Assembly: GCA_002077045.2 (NCBI GenBank)
Contig: KZ111150.1
Location: 974,970 to 1,038,969, forward strand
From: Rachicladosporium sp. CCFEE 5018
Lineage: Eukaryota; Ascomycota; Dothideomycetes; Cladosporiales; Cladosporiaceae
Length of the DNA stretch: 64,000 nt
Direction of reading: 5' to 3'
The position numbers and the translations under genes were made by a program. The first letter of the stretch is position 1. Every line of letters begins with the position of its first letter. Below the pieces are notes generated by a model that did no database searches, was not told the origin of the DNA, and saw only the letters and a program-made list of their open reading frames with translations. Below are positions 56,719 to 64,000 of this stretch, in pieces.

Positions 56719-57591
56719 ATGGCCACCATCAAACTCCGCCTCGTCTGCATATCAGACACCCACAACGCCTTCCCCGGCGCCGGCTTCACCCTCCCCGCCG
56801 GCGACATCCTACTTCACGCCGGCGACCTAACAAACCAAGGCTCCCTCGCCGAGATCGAGAAGGCAATGACCTGGATCAAGCACGCGAGCTTCGCTGCCAA
56901 AATCGTCGTAGCCGGGAACCACGATCTCTCCGTCGATGCGAAATATGGGCTGAAGTATCCGGAGGGGTGGAAGGTGCTGCCAGAGGAAGGGGAGAAGTGT
57001 AGAGAGCTGGTCAGGGGAGTGGAAGGGGTGAATTATCTGGAGCATGAGAGTGCTGAGGTGGAGGTGAAGGGGGTGAAGTTGAGGGTGTTCGGGAGCCCGT
57101 ACTCGCCGGACCGGGGAGGACAGAACTGGGCATTACAGTACTTACCTGAGGAAGCTGAGGAGCTGTGGAGCGCTGTGCCTGACGATGTAGATATGCTCAT
57201 TACACATACGCCATCTTCACTAGGTCTTGACGAAAGCAAGCACTGGACGCAAGGCGGCTGTGAGGTCCTTGCGAGACGCGTGCGAGAGATCCGACCGAGA
57301 CTGCATGTCTTCGGGCATTGTCATGAGGGCCGAGGAGCGGAAGTCGTTCATTGGGAGGAGTCCGCCGAAGACGGAGACCATCGAAGGACGAAATGGCGAG
57401 ATCCGGGTGCAGGCAATAAGAAGCAATCGCTGTTTGACTTGACAGGTACTCGTGGTGGTCACAGTCTAACGGCCGGTGCCGATACTGCGTTGGTGAATGC
57501 GAGTATCATGGCGAGGAGCTGGGGTCAGGGCGGCAAAGCCTTCAATAAGCCAATTGTCGTAGACATCGATATACCCTCGAAGCGGGATTGA
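56719..57591 (+). CDS. Calcineurin-like metallophosphoesterase (Z copy)
   Basis: A single exon of 290 residues. SDTHN, GDLTNQG, GNHD, THTP and GHCH metal ligands are all kept. About a dozen residues differ from Y, mostly on the segments between motifs (for example the pair His-Val to Asp-Met before LITHTP). That is many for so short a distance, suggesting loose constraint outside the active site. Role as for the Y copy. Confidence 0.9.
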   Translation: MATIKLRLVCISDTHNAFPGAGFTLPAGDILLHAGDLTNQGSLAEIEKAMTWIKHASFAAKIVVAGNHDLSVDAKYGLKYPEGWKVLPEEGEKCRELVRGVEGVNYLEHESAEVEVKGVKLRVFGSPYSPDRGGQNWALQYLPEEAEELWSAVPDDVDMLITHTPSSLGLDESKHWTQGGCEVLARRVREIRPRLHVFGHCHEGRGAEVVHWEESAEDGDHRRTKWRDPGAGNKKQSLFDLTGTRGGHSLTAGADTALVNASIMARSWGQGGKAFNKPIVVDIDIPSKRD

Positions 57592-59268
57592 GTGATCTGG
57601 ATCCTGATCCAGCTCATGGCATCACGCCTTTGGATGTTTCCTCAGGCAACACCGGGGAGCAGTGGGAGTACAGCCGTGTGCACTCTCACGTCAGGCTGCG
57701 CGTGCGTTATGTCGTGCCACGTCGTGCAGCACGGCGGCGCGAGTGTTGCGTCAATTGGTGGACGACGTGCTGCCTACGCGCCCGATATGTGTGGGGGTAG
57801 GCATACTGCATGCTGTGCAACATCGTACCCCGCCGCGTCCTGCGAGGCCGCACAGCATGGAAGTGTGGAACAGAAGTTCGTACAAGGCTCTCCTTAATGT
57901 TGTAGAACAGTACTGCAGCGCCTGGCCGCTGTCACCACCCGAGATGTAATCATTGGCCATCTACGCGCTACGATGTTGACCCGAAATATATCCCGATAGC
58001 AGTCAGCCTGTGTCAGCATTGAATTTGGCAACATGCCAGGTAATCCTTAGGCTGAAGTGCTACTCTACGCTGCTTCCATCAGCGTGGCTTGCATGTTCCT
58101 GCGCGGTCGCCCAGCATGTTGGGCTTGCGGAGTGACCAGCCAGTGACAACTCCAGCCGGCGTTCCTGAGCAATCAGGGTTGTCGAGCTGTCGCCAGTAAA
58201 GGCACTACTGCGGGTTGATAGGCTCGTGGCTGCAGCGCAGGAAGGACATGAACAACACCCGAGTCAGATCGGAGATGTGGTTCGCTCTGTTGGTACGGCC
58301 ATTTGCTCGTGGCCTTGCAGTTGTGACATCTCCTTGTCGGGGCAGCTTGCTATCCGTGATGCTAGGTGGTCGATAGTGCCGCAGGCCATATGCTTTTGCG
58401 CAGCACGTCTGACGAGTTTATGCATACGTCTGCCCGCCACCTGGAACCGTGGCCACCGCTTCGACCTTGATTCTATGCACTTTCACTCCAGTTCTTGCCA
58501 CAGTCGCCTTTCGATTCTTCTCACAGATCTTGCTCGAGGCATTTCCACAGGGTCACGAGGCAGCTCAGCCACAAACGCGGGTGTACCTTTGTTCTTGCAG
58601 CCAGCTAGCCAGTGGGAACGCCAGGCGAGGGCGTGCGCATAAGGGTCATCCCAGCATCTTCGCGAGGAGCAACTCGGCAGATCAGCGTATGCTGACACTG
58701 GCCCGGTGCATCGTCCAGGAGCAGCAGTCCTACACGAACATCACCGAGATCACTTCACTCGCTCAACACTCGCCGACATTCGCGACATTGCCACCGCCTT
58801 CCTGCCTCTTCGATTCTCGCAAAACACCTGCATCGCTTCGGTTTGCCGACGTCATCGGTACCTTGGCGAAGGTCCGGGACCGTCCGCCTGCCGAACCTAC
58901 GATCGGTGAGACTCTTCAACCATCGATGCCGTTCTGTGCGATGCCTCTCTGAGTCGCGGACGGCATCAGACCTCCATTCTCAAATCGAGTCTTCTACTGC
59001 GCTGTCGCGTTTGCCACCAGGCCGCAGCATCTCGTACGCGGTGCTTGTCGACTCCCGATATTAATATTGCTCATACCCCCACCACCTAGGCAGCGCACAG
59101 ACTGCGTCCTTGACTCTTGCGACACACCGCTACAAGTACATACCCCTTGGACACCGACTTCACCCTCCGAACCAACTTAAATGCACTCAGGTGCCATCAT
59201 TATCTCATCTTACGACGCATCACCAGCCACGGCTTCTCACGGGAAAAGCGTTTGCTTCACGAGCAGAC
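57592..59268. other. 1.7-kb spacer upstream of J-domain gene (Z)
   Basis: Includes the divergence-to-identity boundary: the last mismatch with Y is 57909. No supported gene. Confidence 0.4.
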
Positions 59269-61095
59269 ATGGCGACGGAGTTGCCACCAGATCCATACCT
59301 CGCGCTCGCTGTGGCTAGAGATGCCACGGCGGGCGCCATCAAGACCTCCTACCGGAAGCTGGTACTGAAGTTTCACCCCGACAAAGTCGCGGATGAGGCT
59401 CAGAAGCAGATTGCTTCAGATCAGTTTCACAAGATTCAGACTGCATATGAGATCATCGGTGACGAGGACCGACGGGCGCGCTATGATGCTCAGTGTAAGC
59501 TCGCTGAGCTGCGGAGAGAAGTTATGGAGAGGCAGGGCCCGAGTGGCCCACGCGTAGATGTGCGGACTACTGCGTATCGCATGCCTACCGACTCACCTGG
59601 GAGAACCGTGTTCACGTCGCGTGGACCGGAGCGATCTGACAGAGCCCATGTGGAGGAGCGGAGACCGTTTGACACAGAGTACTTCGATCGACCTAGAGCG
59701 AGCACGCGAAAAGACTACGACTATGAGCGACCTAAAAGGAGCTCACCACGCGACGACAGGGAGCGTGTCAGGCCCACTACAACACGCCAGGATACGAAGG
59801 AGAACGAGAAGCATCGACAGCGGGAGAAGTTGAAGCAAGCTAGCAAAGATGTGAAGCGTGATCGAGGTGCTAAATACGCGTATGCCGAGCCTGGCAGCGA
59901 CTCAGATGACAGCCCTGGCGACGCTTCACGACGACGTAGAGATCCGGAAGAGGATCCACGACGTGCGAGGGACGCCTACTATGAGCAGGCGAGGAGGCAG
60001 CAGGAAGAGAACCTACGAGGTGCGTTTATGGATGAGCGAGTGAAGAAGATGTTCACGGATGTCGATACTGCAAAGGACTACATCCAGCGGTCGAGAGCAC
60101 CATCTGCCAGGCAGTATCCCGAGATCGCAGACGACAGGCCACCTCCTGTACGGCAAGGCTCGAAGAACGAGAAGATCGAATACATCAGGCGCAGCGAAGG
60201 CGGCAAGCCGCCTGCCATGGTGCGACGCGGATCGAGCAAGCCGAGTGTCGTGGAGCGCGACGATGAGGATCTTGTTCGACATACAACACGCAAAGAGCAT
60301 AGGCGACGTGCAAGCGACGAGACGGACGACGCGATCCGTCGCCCACCGACCCTCACACAGTCGAGATCTGCACCGGGCGACATTCGCCTGCCGCAAGACG
60401 AGCCTCGACGCTCATACTCCCTACAGGCTGACTTCGACACCAAGGACGCGACTCGACCGCCTAGTGTACGCCGAGCGGATAGTATGCCTCAACAACCCAC
60501 CTCACGGAGACCAGCGAAGCCATCCACGCTGCGCAATACCGAGATCATAGACGGATACCCGACACCTAGCGTCACGCCAGATTCGCCCACGAATCCGGCT
60601 TCGAAGTACCAATACGGTAGGGAGTATGCTGATGACGTGGAGTACCCAACACCAGCCGGCTATCGCACCGAAGTGCGCGAGCCCGTCAGCCGCAAGTTCA
60701 CTCGCTCCCCATCTCCTATGAAGGAGGAGCGACCACGAGCAGCTTCGTCTCGCATGGCTCCCTCTGCAGCTCGACCTACCCCGATCAACACACGCACTAC
60801 CTCCTACAAAATTACGCCGCAAGGTTCCCACGAGGAAGGTCGCCCGTCAATGTCGCGTCACGAGAGCAGTCGCGCGGCAGCGCCGCTGTACGGAGAAGTC
60901 CCGACAACCCGATCACCGAGGCCGACTGCCAGATACTCACCTTCCGAGGAGGATGGCAAATATGGGAGAGAGTTCCGACCTGAGCAGGTCAGGGTGCAGA
61001 GTGGGTATAGCACTAGTGCGAGCCGTCGGGGAAGCGAGCAGCGGCCGGGTTATAGTCGGCAGGGGAGCTTCGCGAGTCCTGTGTCTGCACGATGA
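59269..61095 (+). CDS. J-domain protein with long basic tail (Z copy)
   Basis: 608 residues, identical to the Y copy at 36562-38388 in every residue. The HPD motif is at 36-38. Even the fast-evolving disordered tail shows no change, unlike the genes just upstream. Confidence 0.88.
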   Translation: MATELPPDPYLALAVARDATAGAIKTSYRKLVLKFHPDKVADEAQKQIASDQFHKIQTAYEIIGDEDRRARYDAQCKLAELRREVMERQGPSGPRVDVRTTAYRMPTDSPGRTVFTSRGPERSDRAHVEERRPFDTEYFDRPRASTRKDYDYERPKRSSPRDDRERVRPTTTRQDTKENEKHRQREKLKQASKDVKRDRGAKYAYAEPGSDSDDSPGDASRRRRDPEEDPRRARDAYYEQARRQQEENLRGAFMDERVKKMFTDVDTAKDYIQRSRAPSARQYPEIADDRPPPVRQGSKNEKIEYIRRSEGGKPPAMVRRGSSKPSVVERDDEDLVRHTTRKEHRRRASDETDDAIRRPPTLTQSRSAPGDIRLPQDEPRRSYSLQADFDTKDATRPPSVRRADSMPQQPTSRRPAKPSTLRNTEIIDGYPTPSVTPDSPTNPASKYQYGREYADDVEYPTPAGYRTEVREPVSRKFTRSPSPMKEERPRAASSRMAPSAARPTPINTRTTSYKITPQGSHEEGRPSMSRHESSRAAAPLYGEVPTTRSPRPTARYSPSEEDGKYGREFRPEQVRVQSGYSTSASRRGSEQRPGYSRQGSFASPVSAR

Positions 61096-61691
61096 AGAGG
61101 TACTGGCATTGCAATTGAACAGGCCTGAAGCGCCTCGCAATGAGTTTTCACACCGCGACCTTGCAACTAAGTCTGGCAACTTAGCATCGATATCGTGCAA
61201 AGCGCGATCGCAAAGATGCAGTGTATCTTTCCGGCGGCGCTGTGAGACGCAGATGCTGCCGTCGAGGAGGACTTGCATCCGCAACGAAGCCGACATCGCG
61301 TCGCGATGTGGTAGTGAGTTCAATCCTGAGCTCATATGGAAGGTAGAACAGAACTCTATGTACTCAGGGGCGAAAGGGTGATCAGAGGTGGCGCAATGGA
61401 GGAATTTGGCAGGGGGGCGGGTCAGGGGCGTCGGTGCAGGACTCACTACGCTCGCGCAGAACATTCAAATGGTGATTGGAACAGCTCGCCCGCAGCAGTG
61501 GCTTGCAGCTAGTACATTCTGTTGGACAGTAACGACTTTAATGAACATTATAAGATTCTTTCGGTAGACCAATCCATTACTAGCACCTTCTATCTCGCGG
61601 TGATCTCAATTTTTCCCTCTCATTTCACGTACACAGTCAACCGCTGATTTGGCTAGCTATCTATCTCGTGTATCTACAGTATTGCGGCGGC
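61096..61691. other. Convergent 3' spacer, J-protein / IST3 (Z)
   Basis: Identical to 38389-38984. No gene seen. Confidence 0.4.
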
Positions 61692-62633
61692 TTAGTCTCG
61701 CCTCCGTGATCGTTCGTCGGGCGATCGAGTCCGCCTACGAGCCTTGTCGCTCTTCTGTCGTCGCCTGTCGTAGTCAGACTCTGGCGAGTCGCGCCTCTTG
61801 GTATGCTTCGACCGCTCCTGCTCGTCGCTCGACGGACTCCGTCGTTTCCGCTCATCGTCTCGTCGTGATCGATGGCTTTGCGATTTGCGATCCTCATCCT
61901 CAATTTCATCGTACCGCTTTCGCACTCCAGGGCCATTCCTCCTCTCTTTGCGCCCAGCGTCATCTTCCGAGCGATCTCGTCGTGACTTATGCCTATGCCG
62001 TCTCTCGTCCCGCGACCTATCGCGGCTTCGTCGCCGTGCGACAGCTAGGGCCTTGAGAGCTTCTGCGACCTCTTCTCGCTTCTCCTTGATCAAGTACGCC
62101 TTCATCGGGTCCTCCTCGTCGCCCTCGCGGAGTAGCTTCGCCAGCTCTAGCTCCTCTCTTAGCTGCGCTCTTGGAGCTTCGTCATCCTCACTGATCCGTC
62201 GTCTCTTCCGTCTGCCCTCTTCCATCTCAGCCACCTCCTCCACTACATCCCCCGCCCCATCATCCAACCCCTCTCCCTCAACCTCGCCCTCCTTCAACGT
62301 ATACCGACAGTGATCCACCCCCAACACCCTCCCCATAACTCCCGCCCCACTCAAGTTATCAACCGCCAAATCGCAGCTCCGCTGATCCTCATACTTCAGG
62401 AATGCAAACCCGCGACTCTTGCCGGTCTCTTTGTCGCGCACCAAGTTGAGATGCACTGGATTGCCGTACTGGGAGAAGATCGTGAGGATGTCGCCTTCGG
62501 AGAGCTCGAAGGGGAGGCCGCCAACGTGGATGTAGGCTGTGTCGCGGTAGTCGGTGTGCCAGGAAGCGTTTGGGGGAACGATTTTCTCGAGTTCGGTGGC
62601 GTTCAGGCGCTCGATTTGGCGGACGGATTGCAT
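61692..62633 (-). CDS. IST3: U2 snRNP / RES complex protein Ist3 (Z copy)
   Basis: 313 residues, identical to the Y copy, with the RRM (RNP2 YIHVGGL, RNP1 KSRGFAFLKY) and long RS/RD-rich tail. Splicing factor of the RES complex by family. Confidence 0.93.
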   Translation of the reverse strand: MQSVRQIERLNATELEKIVPPNASWHTDYRDTAYIHVGGLPFELSEGDILTIFSQYGNPVHLNLVRDKETGKSRGFAFLKYEDQRSCDLAVDNLSGAGVMGRVLGVDHCRYTLKEGEVEGEGLDDGAGDVVEEVAEMEEGRRKRRRISEDDEAPRAQLREELELAKLLREGDEEDPMKAYLIKEKREEVAEALKALAVARRRSRDRSRDERRHRHKSRRDRSEDDAGRKERRNGPGVRKRYDEIEDEDRKSQSHRSRRDDERKRRSPSSDEQERSKHTKRRDSPESDYDRRRQKSDKARRRTRSPDERSRRRD

Positions 62634-63099
62634 TGTTGACAGGTCAGGAAGGCCAGCTTATCACTACAGACCACTCTCAGCGAGCATGTGTCGCTGGGAG
62701 AATGATTCGGAATGTCATATCTGAGCTTCAAGAAATGTAGTCTAAGTCGCGCTTGCTTGTGACAGTCAGGGTCCACTCGCGGCGGTGGGCCCCGCTGTGC
62801 TCGAGTTGCGAAACATCATCATTCGAGGATTAGCGAAGCAACAACAAACAATCGTGCTGCCTGAAGACTTACTAGCGGCACTGCTATACGCTCGCTTCTT
62901 TACTGATCCTAGGGCATGCCAACGAGTCCCGTCGACCAACACCGAGGAATCGTAGTGCAAGGACAAGGCTGGTAAACACACGCGAATCCACCTCGGACTA
63001 GATCAATCAGCCTGACCTCCAGTGACCTTCAGACACACCGAACTCTCTTTCCGAACCAACCTACCGACATCCTGGTCTGAACGGTGAACAAACGCCATC
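62634..63099. promoter_or_regulatory. Divergent promoter, IST3 / EB1 (Z)
   Basis: 466 bp, identical to 39927-40392. Confidence 0.4.
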
Positions 63100-63971
63100 A
63101 TGGGTGAATCAAGGTCAAATTCATCTCGCGCTCTTCCCTACCAAGCGCAAGACTAACACCACCCTAGACAAGAACTCCTCACCTGGCTGAACGGCCTCCT
63201 CCAACTCAACATGACAAAAGTAGAACAATGCGGCACCGGCGCCGCCCTCTGCCAAATCTACGACTCTATCTTCCTCGACGTCCCCATGTCGCGCGTCAAG
63301 TTCAACGCAAACGCCGAGTACGCCTACCTCGAGAACTTCAAAATCCTCTCGTCGACCTTCCGCAAACACCATGTAGACCGCCCCGTAGCGGTGGAGCAGC
63401 TGGTGAAGTGCAAGATGCAGGATAATCTGGAGTTTCTGCAGTGGACGAAGAGGTACTGGGATCAGTATTTCCCGGGCGGGGAGTATGATGCTGTGGGACG
63501 CCGGAAGGGTGTGGCTGCCTCCTTACCTGCCACTGGCAATTCACGGACAAGCGGGGCGGGGACTGGGGCTGCGGCTGCGAGGAGGCCTGTAGGCGCCGCT
63601 GCTGGGGCTGGGGCGCCAAGGACGGGGAGTCGGCAGGCAGGTCTTGGGGGTGGGCAGGCGAGTGCGGCGTTGCAGACGAAGAATGCGGAGTTGATGGACA
63701 CTGTGCAGGGGCTTGAGAGAGAGAGGGACTTCTACTTCAGCAAGCTGAGGGATATTGAGCTGTTGATTCAGCAGGCTATGGAGGCTGATCCGGCGTTGGA
63801 GGAGGATGAGGGGAGCTTGTTGAAGCAAATACAGACGATTCTGTACTCAACGGAGGTAAGTGCTTGCCCAAGACAATCATTGACGGGTTGTAGCTAATTT
63901 TCCCACAGGAGGGCTTCGAGATACCCCAAGATGCAGAGGGCGAGCCCGTGGGTGAAGAAGAGACGTTTTGA
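63100..63971 (+). CDS. EB1/Bim1/Mal3 microtubule plus-end-binding protein (Z copy)
   Basis: Exons 63100-63113, 63168-63855 and 63909-63971 encode 254 residues identical to the Y copy, introns included. It has the calponin-homology domain, EB-homology coiled coil and EEETF end. The window ends 29 bp after the stop codon. Confidence 0.93.
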
Positions 63972-64000
63972 GGCGCCCTTATTGCATGATACCCAGCATT

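Larger units (their letters stand above)
53965..64000 (+). repeat. Contig Z: direct second copy of 31250-41293
   Basis: Same order and orientation: P450 5' part, glutathione transferase, phosphoesterase, J-protein, IST3, EB1. It is diverged up to 57909, then identical to Y from 57910 to the window end (6091 bp). Confidence 0.92.

Noticed and set aside
1..64000. Tandem biological duplication as the first explanation for repeated gene order
   Set aside because: Copy borders coincide with both 100-N gaps and with broken genes, which is better explained by haplotype contigs placed in series. Kept only as an alternative.
1..64000. Secondary-metabolite cluster suggested by P450, methyltransferase-like protein, Zn2Cys6 factors and hydrolase
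   Set aside because: No polyketide synthase, NRPS, terpene or other backbone gene, and the genes between are housekeeping.
1..64000. Transposons, tRNA genes, CRISPR arrays
   Set aside because: No transposase or reverse-transcriptase motif, no tRNA T-loop pattern and no short regular repeats noticed on either strand; a tRNAscan or RepeatMasker run would be decisive.

Overview
The window is nuclear DNA of a filamentous or yeast-like ascomycete. Its genes carry one to three short GT-AG introns of about 50-60 bp and encode Zn2Cys6 transcription factors, a pisatin-demethylase-like P450, Vam7, Ist3, EB1 and Hut1. Long S/T- and R-rich disordered tails suggest Pezizomycotina. A Dothideomycete with a hybrid or diploid genome (Hortaea-like) would fit, but that placement is inference only.

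Layout. Two runs of exactly 100 N cut the window into three contigs: X (1-12111), Y (12212-53864) and Z (53965-64000). X repeats Y 16881-28548, and Z repeats Y 31250-41293, both in the same orientation. X stops, and Z starts, inside genes that Y carries whole. Removing Y would leave X and Z facing each other across only the equivalent of Y 28549-31249 (2.7 kb). The simplest reading is that Y is one haplotype or homeolog scaffolded into a gap of the other. A real nested duplication is the alternative. Gene copies in X and Z should therefore be read as alleles or homeologs until tested.

Genes on Y, left to right: ankyrin-repeat protein fragment (+); three-exon alpha/beta hydrolase (-); small secreted T/S/G-rich protein (+); Zn2Cys6 factor (+); Rab5-type GTPase (+); MSG5-like MAP-kinase phosphatase (+); broken Rua1-type zinc-finger regulator (-, intact in X); SET-domain methyltransferase (+); P450 (-); glutathione transferase (-); metallophosphoesterase (+); J-domain protein (+); Ist3 spliceosome protein (-); EB1/Mal3 (+); CCCH zinc-finger protein (+); methyltransferase-like protein (-); Hut1 nucleotide-sugar transporter (-); S/T-rich membrane protein (-); doubtful ORF (+); Vam7 (-); second Zn2Cys6 factor with a probable GC-AG intron (-).

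Most genes are unrelated housekeeping or regulatory genes. I see no biosynthetic cluster, transposon, tRNA, CRISPR array or plainly new system. The most interesting signals concern genome structure. They are the X-[Y]-Z nesting, an abrupt change from visible divergence to perfect identity at 35203/57910 lasting at least 6 kb, mosaic divergence between X and Y, and inactivation of the Rua1-type gene in one copy only. At gene level the notable points are the GC-AG intron, repeated SPxxxEF motifs in the phosphatase, an acidic insert in the Rab, and a methyltransferase lacking the glycine loop.
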